A DNA stretch of 64,000 nucleotides from Rhodospirillales bacterium (GTDB lineage: Bacteria; Pseudomonadota; Gammaproteobacteria; Nevskiales; Nevskiaceae). The position numbers were made by a program, and so were the translations under genes. Location of the stretch: positions 33,797 through 97,796 of the forward strand of contig CAJCJH010000014.1 in NCBI GenBank assembly GCA_903970615.1. Reading direction: 5' to 3'. This document shows positions 46,287 through 54,998 of this stretch, piece after piece (the first letter of the stretch is position 1; each line of letters starts with the position of its first letter). Below the pieces are notes generated by a model that ran no database searches, was not told where the DNA came from, and saw only the letters and a program-made list of their open reading frames with translations.

Positions 46287-47957
46287 TCAGGCTTCCCAGA
46301 TCAGCTTCTGCTTGCGATCGCCTTCGGCTTTTTCGATCAAGTCATGAAAATGCTTTTCGATTTCGTTGCGCCGGACTTTCATCGTCGGCGTCATCATGTT
46401 GTTATCGATCGTCCAGGCCTGTTTGGAGACGATCACTTTCGCAATCGCTTCGTGCGCTTCAACACCGGCATTGACGCTTTCCATCGTTGCCAGCAAAGCC
46501 TTGCCGACTTCCTCTTTTGATTTCTTTTCCGCATCCGCCGTCAGGCTCACGATCATGACTGGCTGATTCAAGCCGGAGCCGACCAGACAGACCTGATCGA
46601 CATCATGATTACTCGCAAAGCTGCCCTCGATCGGCGCCGGCGTTACATACTTTCCTTTAAGGGTTTTGAATATCTCCTTAACGCGCCCGGTGATGAATAG
46701 ATAACCTTCTTCATCGAGCCGCCCGACATCGCCGGTATGGAGCCAGCCATCGGCGGTGAACAACTCCTTTGTTTTCTCGTCGTCCTTGTAGTATCCGGGC
46801 GTGATGCCGGCGTGTTTGTTCTGGATTTCACCATCCTTGGCGATGCGGATCAGCGAATCCTCGTAAGGCTTGCCGACGCTGCCTAGCTTGTTTTCGCCGG
46901 GCATGTTGACACTCACATAGATCGAGTTTTCGGTCATGCCGTACCCCTGGAAAACATCCATACCGATCTTGTGAAACCATTTCAGCACCGGCAGCGGCAT
47001 CGGTGCTGCGCCTGAAATGCGCAGCCAGGCTTGATCGAGTCCCAGGCCTTTGCGGATCTTGCGTTTTACGTACCAGCCCAGCAGCGGGATGTTGATCAGC
47101 CGATCGAGCTTTTCCGCCGGCACCTGCTTGAGAATGCCGGCCTGGATGCGCGTCCACACCAACGGCACGCCGAAGAAGCGCGTCGGCCTTACGTACTTGA
47201 TCGTTTCGGCAAGCTTGTCTAGGTCTTCGAGAAAATAGACCTGCGCACCCAGATAAACACTGCCCATTTCCACCGCGCCGCGCTCGAACGCATGCGCCAA
47301 CGGCAGATACGACAGGAAGCGTTCGCCGCCGGCAACCGCGGGCGTCATCCGCACCATGCCCGCCGCAGTGAAATTGAGATTCTCGCCGGTGATGACCACT
47401 CCTTTCGGATTACCGGTGGTACCGGACGTGTAGATCAAACTCCATAAGTCCTTGAGGTCGCGCGGAACCGGCTTCTCCAGCGGCGCCGTTTTGGCCACCA
47501 GATCGTCCCACTGATGTTCGCAGTGGGCCACGCCCGGATACGGTAGCGAGATTTTGAGAATATCTTTCGGCAGAGCGCCAATGACGCTATCGGCGTCCGG
47601 CATCGGGCCAACGAAAACCGCCTTGACCTCGCTGTGCCCGGCGATGAAACGCACCGCATCTTCGGCCTGCTTGGGATACAGACCCACGCCGACCATGCCG
47701 GCGAGTCCGCAGGCGAAATCCGCCATGAACCAGTGCGCGGTGTTGGTGCCGGTCAATGCGATGCGGCTGCCTTTGGGCAGGCCCAGCGCGAGCAATGCCG
47801 CGGCCATGCGACGCGCCTGATCGGCCACTTCGCCCCAGCTGAAAACGCGCCATTGGCCGTGGATCGGCTGATGCAGGTAGGGTTTATCCGGAGTTTGTGC
47901 CGCGCGCTGCAGCAGCCTCTCGACCGGATTCGCTATTGGATTGACAACCGAACTCAT
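46287..47957 (-). CDS. Long-chain acyl-CoA synthetase-like AMP-binding enzyme
   Basis: ANL-superfamily ligase of 556 residues, probably activating fatty acids to CoA thioesters. The AMP-binding motif is YTSGTTGNPKGV; later blocks QGYGMTENSIYVSVN, GWLHTGDVGRLDEEGYLFIT and KGKYVTPAPIEG are complete. The sequence is closer to bacterial FAA1/long-chain types than to E. coli FadD. The chosen start (MSSVVNPIANPVERLLQ) matches the family beginning. It lies next to fadE, both on the minus strand but separated by a terminator. Confidence 0.92.
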   Translation of the reverse strand: MSSVVNPIANPVERLLQRAAQTPDKPYLHQPIHGQWRVFSWGEVADQARRMAAALLALGLPKGSRIALTGTNTAHWFMADFACGLAGMVGVGLYPKQAEDAVRFIAGHSEVKAVFVGPMPDADSVIGALPKDILKISLPYPGVAHCEHQWDDLVAKTAPLEKPVPRDLKDLWSLIYTSGTTGNPKGVVITGENLNFTAAGMVRMTPAVAGGERFLSYLPLAHAFERGAVEMGSVYLGAQVYFLEDLDKLAETIKYVRPTRFFGVPLVWTRIQAGILKQVPAEKLDRLINIPLLGWYVKRKIRKGLGLDQAWLRISGAAPMPLPVLKWFHKIGMDVFQGYGMTENSIYVSVNMPGENKLGSVGKPYEDSLIRIAKDGEIQNKHAGITPGYYKDDEKTKELFTADGWLHTGDVGRLDEEGYLFITGRVKEIFKTLKGKYVTPAPIEGSFASNHDVDQVCLVGSGLNQPVMIVSLTADAEKKSKEEVGKALLATMESVNAGVEAHEAIAKVIVSKQAWTIDNNMMTPTMKVRRNEIEKHFHDLIEKAEGDRKQKLIWEA

Positions 47958-48157
47958 CCTCGCCTCGCATCTTGATTTAATTTGTGGCTGCAATGCTAAC
48001 CAAACCGGCAGCATCCTGCGCATTTTCCTGTGTAATGAACTCGTGTCTGGATACTGCCGGCGCGCGATCGCCGCGCGGGCTTAGCGCTGTTGCTGCGCGT
48101 TCATCGCATCATTGCCGCCGTGATCTCGAATAATCATCCACGCTCGATCTGGCCAAC

Positions 48158-48194
48158 AAAAAAGCCCGCCGATTTCAACCTCGGCGAGCTTTTT
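48158..48194 (-). terminator. Rho-independent terminator after fadE
   Basis: Read on the minus strand, a stem of about ten pairs (AGCTCGCCGA with TCGGCGGGCT) and an eight-base loop is followed by a run of six T. It ends the fadE transcript before the acyl-CoA synthetase gene. Confidence 0.88.
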
Positions 48195-48222
48195 AACGAT
48201 GACGTATCCGGCTTGCGCGACT

Positions 48223-50505
48223 TCAGGCGTTGACGGCGCGCTTTAGCGGCACTTCGCTGTAGCTCACACCGCCTTCCTGGCTGATGACGCCGAAATATTG
48301 CTCTGGCGTAAACACGTCGACTTCGATGGCTTCGAGCCTTGCTGCCAAAGCCTTGCGCACGCCCGCCGCTTCTTCCGCGGTGATGATGCCCTGGTTGGCC
48401 GCATCCTGAGCGAACGTCTCCGGCACGCCGCGCGGCAGCGAATGTTGTTTTTGTGCGGCGTGAATTTTCGCAACCGCTGCTGCGGAGTTGCCGATCAATT
48501 TGAAAGCCTTGAGCAGGCGTCCGGCGGCATGGCTGTCGTCCGCCGGCATGAACACGTTCTCGGTGAGCCGATCGTACTGCGCGCCGAGCGACTGGATCGT
48601 CAACGCCGCTTGATGACTCAGACGATCGCTCGGCAATGCCGCGATCGGATTCAAACGCAGAAACAGCAGGCCCACGGTGCGCAGCCAGAAGCCGAGCAGT
48701 CCGCCGCCGAAATTGGCGTAGATGCCTACAAATGCTTCCTGGATTCTGCTCAGCGCATACTGTACGGAGTAGTGTACCAGCGGCAGATCTTCGGTCTTGC
48801 GGCCATCAGCTTCCCAGCGGCGCAAGCTGCCGATGGCGAGAATCTGCCAGGCCAGTGCATCGGCGTAACGGCCGGTCAGCTTGCCGCGCACCTTGAGCTT
48901 GCCGCCGATGGTGAACATCGCCAGATCGGTGAGCACCGCGAAGCGCGTCGCAGCCCAGCCGAGGCGGCGGTAATAGCTTGCGGTCGGCCCGCTGACCGGC
49001 GAACCGGCGCTGAGTCCGCGCGTGAAGTAGCGCACCGTGGCGCGGCCAATGTTGAGAATGAAATGGCCGATCCAGCCGAGCAGATTGTTGCGGAACGCTT
49101 TCGCATCATCCTGTTCGACTGCATTCACCACTTTCAGCGCATACGGATGGCAGCGCGTCGCGCCCTGGCCAAAAATCATCAGCGTGCGCGTGAGGATGTT
49201 GGCGCCTTCCACGGTCACGCCGACCGGCGCGGATTTGTAGCTCATGCCGAGAATATTGTTCGGCCCCTGCATCACGCCAGCGCCGGAAAACACATCCATG
49301 CCATCGATGATGATCTGCTGGCTGATCTCCGTGCTGTAAGCCTTCATCACCGCCGACACCACCGGCGGCTGATGGCCGCCATCCACTGCGGAACAGCCGA
49401 ACACGCGCGCGCCTTCGAGCATGTAGGTAAGGGCTGCGATTTTGCCGACCTTGTCTTCAACGCCTTCCATACGGCCGATCGGAATGCCGAACTGCTGACG
49501 CACGATCGAGTAAGGGCCAGTGACTGCGGCCACCACTTTCGCGGCACCGATCGCGCCCGCCGGCAGCGACACCATGCGGCCGCCGGCAAGCTGTTCCATC
49601 AGCATGCGCCAGCCTTGGCCTGCGCCGCCGAGTTCGCCGATGATATTGGTGGCTGGCACCACCACATCCTTGCCAATCAACGGGCCGTTGTAGAACGGAT
49701 CGCCAATCGGATCGTGATGATCGCCGTGCGTGAAACCCGGCGTACCTTCGTGGATCATCACGCAGGTAATGCCGACTTCGCCATCGGCCGCGGGATCGGC
49801 CTTGCCGAGCAGGTTCTGCGGATCGCGCAGACGGCAGGCGAGCGTCACCAGATTGGCGATCGGCGCCAGCGTGATGTAGCGCTTGCGGAAATTCATCCTG
49901 ATCTTGAGTGCGCCGTCGCCGTCCTTGAACAGCAGGCCATCGGCGGTGATGCTGGCCGCATCGGAGCCGGCGGTCGGTTCGGTCAAACCGAAGCAGGGCA
50001 CATACTCGCCGCTGGCGAGCTTCGGCAGATAGTCGCGCTTCTGTTTGTCGGTACCGTAATGTTTCAGCAGCTCGGCCGCGCCGAGCGAATTCGGGATCAC
50101 CACCAGCGTGCCGACCGTCGCGTTGTAGGCGCTGATCTTCGCCATGATGGTGCTGATGCCGAGAATCGAAAACTGCTTGCCGCCGTATTCTTTCGGGATC
50201 AGGAAGCTCATCATTCCGGATCGCTTGATGAACGTCAGCACTTCGTCGGGCACGCGCTTGGTGCGGCCGATCTCGAAGCGATCGATCATGCGGCACAGCT
50301 CTTCGACCGGGCCATCGATGAACGCCTGTTCTTCCGCCGGCAGCCGGTTGTAATTCTCCGCCAGGACTTTTTTGAAATCCGGATTGCCCGAGAACAGTTC
50401 GCCGTCGATCCAGATCGAACCGGCTTCAAGCGCGAGCCGTTCGGTATCCGAAATCTGCGGCAGGATCTTGTTCGCCTTCATCCACTTCATCAGCAGGGAA
50501 AACAT
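48223..50505 (-). CDS. fadE: FadE-type acyl-CoA dehydrogenase
   Basis: First enzyme of beta-oxidation (FAD-dependent). The 760-residue protein has the acyl-CoA dehydrogenase core (VPCFGLTEPTAGSDAASI; GGRMVSLPAGAIGAAKV; VFSGAGVMQGPNNIL) and the extra C-terminal domain (about 470-755) found in FadE. It is about 50 residues shorter than E. coli FadE (814), mainly at the N-terminus, where the hydrophobic segment is missing. GAGGTGA lies at correct distance before the ATG. The neighbouring acyl-CoA synthetase suggests fatty-acid use. Confidence 0.95.
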   Translation of the reverse strand: MFSLLMKWMKANKILPQISDTERLALEAGSIWIDGELFSGNPDFKKVLAENYNRLPAEEQAFIDGPVEELCRMIDRFEIGRTKRVPDEVLTFIKRSGMMSFLIPKEYGGKQFSILGISTIMAKISAYNATVGTLVVIPNSLGAAELLKHYGTDKQKRDYLPKLASGEYVPCFGLTEPTAGSDAASITADGLLFKDGDGALKIRMNFRKRYITLAPIANLVTLACRLRDPQNLLGKADPAADGEVGITCVMIHEGTPGFTHGDHHDPIGDPFYNGPLIGKDVVVPATNIIGELGGAGQGWRMLMEQLAGGRMVSLPAGAIGAAKVVAAVTGPYSIVRQQFGIPIGRMEGVEDKVGKIAALTYMLEGARVFGCSAVDGGHQPPVVSAVMKAYSTEISQQIIIDGMDVFSGAGVMQGPNNILGMSYKSAPVGVTVEGANILTRTLMIFGQGATRCHPYALKVVNAVEQDDAKAFRNNLLGWIGHFILNIGRATVRYFTRGLSAGSPVSGPTASYYRRLGWAATRFAVLTDLAMFTIGGKLKVRGKLTGRYADALAWQILAIGSLRRWEADGRKTEDLPLVHYSVQYALSRIQEAFVGIYANFGGGLLGFWLRTVGLLFLRLNPIAALPSDRLSHQAALTIQSLGAQYDRLTENVFMPADDSHAAGRLLKAFKLIGNSAAAVAKIHAAQKQHSLPRGVPETFAQDAANQGIITAEEAAGVRKALAARLEAIEVDVFTPEQYFGVISQEGGVSYSEVPLKRAVNA

Positions 50506-50869
50506 GGCTTCACCTCAAGGTTGAATGGAAAGATTGAATGAAATGTTGCCGATTCGACCGCCGTGCCGTGCAAACATTCGGCGGGTTTTGCGAATCGTTC
50601 GGCGCAGTCGGAGTCGACTGCACAAAGGCTGAATTCGAAGGTCAAGCAAAGCGACCACCCGGCGATCACTCGCCATTTAGCGATTCAAAATTTCAGCTTG
50701 AACCAGCGTTGCCTATGGCGTGCCGGTCAGCGAGAAACAGCTTAAACCGAGGCTGCCCAATCGTCAATACGCAACCGTATGGACGACGACAGAAGTCAAT
50801 CCTCGAAACGGATCAAGCAGCCAACCGGCAGGTTTTCTGGCGTTGACGACGACGATCGGCGCGGCCGAT
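50506..50869. other. 364-base region upstream of fadE, no gene found
   Basis: No reading frame here has a plausible start, ribosome-binding site and protein-like composition. It should hold the fadE promoter (minus strand). An imperfect inverted repeat, GCAAAC at 50570 with GTTTTGC ending at 50591, is the only regulator-like element noted; it has a longer spacer than the known PsrA/FadR sites. Confidence 0.5.
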
Positions 50870-51169
50870 TCAGCGGCCGCAGTTCCAGCACGTCTCGAAA
50901 CTGCCCGCATTGGTTTCCGCGCAATGCGGACAATTCCATTCGGGCTTCTCGGCATCGACGGCAGTGGATTCCGCCAGCGTTTTGATCGCGCGCTCGGCAT
51001 GCCGCTCGTCCAGCACCCAAAGCTCCGGCCAGGTATCCAGCGGCGATAACAACCCGAGCGCGCCGCCGGCAAATTCGTTGCGGATCATGCAGCGAATGCC
51101 GGCTGCTTCGACGATGCGCCGCGCGCTCCACACCATCATCGGATTTTCCGCCTGATAGATTTTCTTCAA
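50870..51169 (-). CDS. DUF2007 protein with zinc ribbon
   Basis: A 99-residue protein. The N-terminal half (KKIYQAENPMMVWSARRIVE ... FAGGALGLLSPLDTWPELWV) is the DUF2007 signal-transduction-like domain; the C-terminus adds a small zinc ribbon with CPHC and CWNC pairs. It lies 14 bases after the alpha/beta hydrolase gene in the same direction. Function unknown. Confidence 0.85.
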   Translation of the reverse strand: MKKIYQAENPMMVWSARRIVEAAGIRCMIRNEFAGGALGLLSPLDTWPELWVLDERHAERAIKTLAESTAVDAEKPEWNCPHCAETNAGSFETCWNCGR

Positions 51170-51183
51170 GGCAGAACGGCTGC

Positions 51184-52107
51184 TTACGCAGGACGCAACA
51201 CGCGCTGGAAAAATTCAAGCTGATCGGCGACTGCCTGCTCGAACATCGGCGGCACATAAACCTCGAAATGTCCGCAGGCATAACGCTTCACCGTGACTTT
51301 CTGCGGCGCACGCCGTGCGCCATCTTCCATCGCCGAGGGTGGCACTACTTTGTCATCGGTAGCGATGCAGAACAGCGCCGGGCAAGGCAGCAGTGGCGTC
51401 ATCGTGTTGGGGCGATAGCCGGCGATCGTCAGTGCCCAGCTGCAACTGATCGCGTTAATCCATTCCGGCGGAGTAATGCGCAAATAGCCGGGCTTGGAAT
51501 CCGGTGTAACCAGCGCCGCCGTTTCGCCCGGCAGCCCGACCACCGGCATCGTCACGCGGCTGCGACCGAGGACGCCGCTGAGCGCGTCGGCAATTCCATA
51601 CGCGCTCAACTTCAGTACATGCGCAAGGCCGGATTGCTGGATCAGATTCAGCAGCGAGGCGAAGCCATCCATCATCGCGCCCTGCGCAGAAACCGCGGCG
51701 ATGCTGCCATCTTTGACCGCCGCGGCCACCGAATGCGCACCGGAAAATGAGCTGCCCCAGGTTGCGATACGGGTGGGATCGACGCCCGGCAAACTGCGCG
51801 CGAATTTGATCGCCGCCGCCCAGTCTTCGAGCTGCCGCCGCACGCTGATCCATTGCCTTGGCTTGCCATCGCTCTTGCCGAAATAGCGATAGTCGAAGCA
51901 CAGCACCTTGAAGCCGGCCGCACCGAAGCGTTGCATGAACGGTGTCAGGCCCGCCGCGCGCGTACCGCCGAGTCCATGCGCCATGACGATACAAGGCGTG
52001 CCGCGCGATGATTGAAACGGGCTGTTGCGTGCGTCGATATATCCCGCGCGCAGCGTCGTGCCGTGGCTATCGAATTCGATCTCTTCAATGCTGACTTCGG
52101 TTTCCAT
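51184..52107 (-). CDS. Alpha/beta-fold hydrolase
   Basis: A 307-residue serine hydrolase. The oxyanion segment is MAHGLGGTRAAGL, the nucleophile is in GSSFSG (WGSSFSGAHSVAAA), the acid is probably in CIATDDKVVPP and the histidine in ACGHFEVY. It resembles dienelactone-hydrolase/acetyl-xylan-esterase-like enzymes; the substrate is unknown. The start at 52107 has AAGGTGAAC just upstream; an ATG seven codons earlier is possible. It precedes the DUF2007 gene, with which it is likely co-transcribed. Confidence 0.85.
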   Translation of the reverse strand: METEVSIEEIEFDSHGTTLRAGYIDARNSPFQSSRGTPCIVMAHGLGGTRAAGLTPFMQRFGAAGFKVLCFDYRYFGKSDGKPRQWISVRRQLEDWAAAIKFARSLPGVDPTRIATWGSSFSGAHSVAAAVKDGSIAAVSAQGAMMDGFASLLNLIQQSGLAHVLKLSAYGIADALSGVLGRSRVTMPVVGLPGETAALVTPDSKPGYLRITPPEWINAISCSWALTIAGYRPNTMTPLLPCPALFCIATDDKVVPPSAMEDGARRAPQKVTVKRYACGHFEVYVPPMFEQAVADQLEFFQRVLRPA

Positions 52108-52183
52108 GTTCACCTTGCGATTACTCATATGAAAAGGAATGCGTTTGCTTGCGTGCGACTTTCGATACGGCGCTGGTGCAGCT

Positions 52184-52828
52184 TTAGATCACGACTGAAA
52201 TCAGCATCGCCGCGCCGAGCGCCAGCAGTATCGCGCCCATCATGCGGTCGATCCAGTGCGCGCTCGCCGCCAGCGCGGCGCGAATACGCGGATGCCCGAG
52301 CGTCACCGCCACCAGGCTGAACCACAAAGCGGTTGCGAGAATCATCCAGCCGCCCAGCGCGAGCTTCAAGGCAGTCGAAGTGTTGCCCGCAATCATCGTC
52401 GAACACAGCGCGATGAAGAACAACATCGCTTTGACGTTCGAGACATTGGTGACCAGGCCGATGCTGAAATCGTGCAGCGCCGGCCGTTGCGGATTCATCG
52501 AAGGCAAGAGATCGGGCTGCGGCTGCGCGCGAATTGCCTTGCTGCCGATCCACAGCAGCAAGCCGGCGCCGATCAGCTTCAGCGCGCCCAGCAAAGCCGG
52601 AAATTGCGCGATTGCCCAACTCACGCCGAACAAGCCGTAGGCGACATGGAACGCAATGCCGCAGCCAATGCCCAGTGCCGTGCGCACTCCAGCCGCGCGG
52701 CCATGCGCCAGCGTCTGCCGGCTGACCATCGCCAGATCAGGGCCAGGGCTCATCACCGCCAAGGCATGCGCGGCCGCCACCGCTGCGAACAGCGAGGTGG
52801 AAGATGGCGTCAAGATGGCGCCGATCAT
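52184..52828 (-). CDS. LysE/RhtB-family amino-acid exporter
   Basis: A 214-residue membrane protein with six hydrophobic helices. The family opening is AHALAVMSPGPDLAMVSRQT, with the motif GxxxGxxxH (GIGCGIAFHVAYGL) and NVKAMLFFIAL in the middle. Members export basic or small neutral amino acids; the substrate here is open. It stands 16 bases after the metallophosphoesterase on the same strand. Confidence 0.9.
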   Translation of the reverse strand: MIGAILTPSSTSLFAAVAAAHALAVMSPGPDLAMVSRQTLAHGRAAGVRTALGIGCGIAFHVAYGLFGVSWAIAQFPALLGALKLIGAGLLLWIGSKAIRAQPQPDLLPSMNPQRPALHDFSIGLVTNVSNVKAMLFFIALCSTMIAGNTSTALKLALGGWMILATALWFSLVAVTLGHPRIRAALAASAHWIDRMMGAILLALGAAMLISVVI

Positions 52829-52844
52829 TGGTCTTGCTCGTCAA

Positions 52845-53732
52845 TCACTTCGCGGAATCCTGGCGCAGCGTCAGCAAGGCAATTTCCGGCGGCACGCGAA
52901 AACGCACCGCCCAACCGGTGGTGCCGATGCCGGTGGTGACGAACAGATCGGTCTGCGCGCGGTAATGCCCGGCCAGATATTGGATGTCGCCACCGCGCGT
53001 TTCGTGCAGGATTTTGCGGCTCAAAAACGACAAGCGCACCTGACCGCCATGCGTATGCCCCGCGATCAACAGATTCACTCGTGGCGGCACCGAAGGAAAC
53101 AAATCCGGATTGTGCGTCAGTGCAATCACCGGTGCGTCGTCGGTGATCTTCGCCAGCGTGGCGCCGATGTCTGGCCCACCGGTTTCAAGATCGGCAAAGC
53201 CGGCCATCCAGAAATGCAAGGTACCGACATCGATTTTGCGAACATCGTTATCGATTGGTGTTATCCCGGCGCGTTGCAGTTCGCTCAAATAAAGTGCCGC
53301 GTGGTCGCCTTCGTCGTGATTGCCCAGCACCGCATAAACGCCGAGCGGCGCCTGCAAACCGCTCAGGATATCGGCAACCACGCGCGGCGCGATTTCGCTG
53401 CCGCCTTCAACCAGCTGCACGAAAATATCGCCGGCGATCACGATCAGATCCGGATGTTGGGCATTGGTCATTGCCACCACCCGCTGCAGCTTGGCGGCAT
53501 CGATGAACGGCGCGCCCGCGTGCAGATCGGAGATCGCCGCGATCCGCATACCGGCCAGCGGCGCGGCAGCATTGCGCAAAGGCAGGTCGGTAGCCGTCAC
53601 CCGCAGCGAATCCGGTTCGAGCCAGAACGCCCACAGCGCAAGCACTGCCATAAGCAACGCGGCAACCGCGAAAAATCGGCGAACGAATTTGAAAAACTTC
53701 ACCGGTGATTCGGAAGGAAGAAGGGTTTGCAA
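52845..53732 (-). CDS. Membrane-anchored metallophosphoesterase (YaeI-like)
   Basis: Calcineurin-like phosphoesterase of 295 residues. Metal-binding motifs occur in order: ISDLHAG, IAGDIF, LGNHDEGDH, LTHNPD and AGHTHGGQ. An N-terminal membrane helix (about 20-40) anchors it, as in YaeI. The start codon is TTG at 53732; an internal GTG at 53702 gives MKFFKFVRRFF and is equally plausible. It is not of the type found in DNA-ligase-associated clusters, which are shorter and soluble. It is divergent from the sigma-factor gene. Confidence 0.87.
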   Translation of the reverse strand: MQTLLPSESPVKFFKFVRRFFAVAALLMAVLALWAFWLEPDSLRVTATDLPLRNAAAPLAGMRIAAISDLHAGAPFIDAAKLQRVVAMTNAQHPDLIVIAGDIFVQLVEGGSEIAPRVVADILSGLQAPLGVYAVLGNHDEGDHAALYLSELQRAGITPIDNDVRKIDVGTLHFWMAGFADLETGGPDIGATLAKITDDAPVIALTHNPDLFPSVPPRVNLLIAGHTHGGQVRLSFLSRKILHETRGGDIQYLAGHYRAQTDLFVTTGIGTTGWAVRFRVPPEIALLTLRQDSAK

Positions 53733-53898
53733 CGCAGTCTAGTGATTTTTAACGCGCCGAAAATCCATGCGACCAGAACTGCAGGCTACATCGGTGAAGA
53801 ATCACGCGATAATCTGCCGCCAGCGAGCTTCCCCGCCAGCAGACTCAAACCCGCTGCGCGAACTCAAACCTTTGGCCGACATCATCCATCTGAGTAAT

Positions 53899-54525
53899 GT
53901 GACCCTCGCCATTTCGATCAATCCCGTGGAATCCGGCTCGAGCGCAGCCACGCAGCCTGCGGCGGCAACTGCCGCGCCGGAGCCGGAAGATCACGCGCTG
54001 GCGCGCCGCGCAGCGGCCGGTGATTTGCGCGCCTTCGAACAGCTTTATCGCGCTCACGTTGCGCGGATTTACGGGCTGTGCAGCCGGCTCTGCGATGGCG
54101 ACACCTCACGCGCCGACGCCGCAACGCAGGATGCGTTCGTGCGCGCCTGGGAACATATCGGCAGTTTCCGCGGCGAGTCGCGCTTCAGCACCTGGCTGCA
54201 TCGCTTGACCGTCAACGTCGTGCTCGGCGAAAAGCGCCAGCTGAAACGCTGGGTCAGTTTTGAAGAACAGATGCCGGGCGATGCCGACGATGAGGATTCT
54301 CCCAACGCGCAAGCGCAGCGCGCGCCGCAGCAGGATCTGGGTTTGAAAATGGATATGGAGCGGGCCGTGGCGCGTTTGCCGAAAGGCGCGCGCAGCGTGC
54401 TTTTTTTACATGATGTGGAAGGTTATCGGCACGACGAAATCGCGGAGCTGACCGGTATCGCCATCGGCACCTCGAAGGCGCAGCTGCATCGCGCCCGCCG
54501 CCTGCTGAGGGAATGGTTGCAATGA
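53899..54525 (+). CDS. ECF-type RNA polymerase sigma factor
   Basis: A sigma-70 family extracytoplasmic-function sigma factor, 208 residues from the chosen GTG. Region 2 is visible in FEQLYRAHVARIYGLCSRLC and RGESRFSTWLHRLTVN; region 4 in LPKGARSVLFLHDVEGYRHD and GTSKAQLHRARRLLREWL. A longer in-frame ATG at 53767 gives 45 more residues unlike the family. The stop overlaps the anti-sigma-like gene (ATGA), the usual arrangement for a cognate pair. Confidence 0.9.
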   Translation: MTLAISINPVESGSSAATQPAAATAAPEPEDHALARRAAAGDLRAFEQLYRAHVARIYGLCSRLCDGDTSRADAATQDAFVRAWEHIGSFRGESRFSTWLHRLTVNVVLGEKRQLKRWVSFEEQMPGDADDEDSPNAQAQRAPQQDLGLKMDMERAVARLPKGARSVLFLHDVEGYRHDEIAELTGIAIGTSKAQLHRARRLLREWLQ

Positions 54526-54998
54526 GGAACGTGAACGAAAATCCAGACGAAGAACCGATCGCAGGGATTGGCGATTTAGCTTGTAATCGTCAGCCGCCGG
54601 TCGATCTGTGGCCAGCGATCGAAAGTGCGATCCGCGCGCGCCGCGCACGCGCCTGGCGCATGCCCTTGTGGGCGGGCGCGGCGCTGGCCGCATCACTGGT
54701 GCTGACGCTCGGCCTGTCGGTACTGCGCGGCGAACATCGCGGCTTGTCAGCGCCGACGTCGGCCAAGGCGGATGTTGCACAACTCATCGAAGCGCCCGTT
54801 GCTGCGCCGGATGCGAATCCGCCGCTGCATCCGGAAACGCGCGCGCTGCTGCGGGCCAATCTGAAAATCGTCAATGACGCTGAAGCCCAATTGAAACGGG
54901 CATTGGCGCAAGATCCCAACGGCGACTACTTGAAAAGCCTGCTGGCCAGCACGCGTAATCAGCAGATGCAGCTGGCTGCGCTGGAGGATCGTCAATGA
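54522..54998 (+). CDS. Probable membrane-bound anti-sigma factor
   Basis: A 158-residue protein with a cytoplasmic N-terminal segment of about 50 residues, one membrane helix (about 52-70, MPLWAGAALAASLVLTLGLS) and a periplasmic part ending in a helix (AEAQLKRALAQDPNGDYLKS). It lacks the H-x3-C-x2-C zinc motif of ZAS anti-sigma factors, so the assignment is from position, topology and overlap with the sigma gene, not from a family signature. It overlaps the downstream DUF4097 gene by four bases. Confidence 0.7.
   Translation: MRNVNENPDEEPIAGIGDLACNRQPPVDLWPAIESAIRARRARAWRMPLWAGAALAASLVLTLGLSVLRGEHRGLSAPTSAKADVAQLIEAPVAAPDANPPLHPETRALLRANLKIVNDAEAQLKRALAQDPNGDYLKSLLASTRNQQMQLAALEDRQ

Noticed and set aside
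48298..50541. 747-codon open frame on the plus strand opposite fadE
   Set aside because: It mirrors the codon structure of fadE, is full of His/Arg/Gln without any domain, and has no ribosome-binding site; fadE on the other strand is certain.
50538..50846. 102-codon plus-strand frame upstream of fadE
   Set aside because: Lacks a ribosome-binding site and any protein-like pattern; probably chance.
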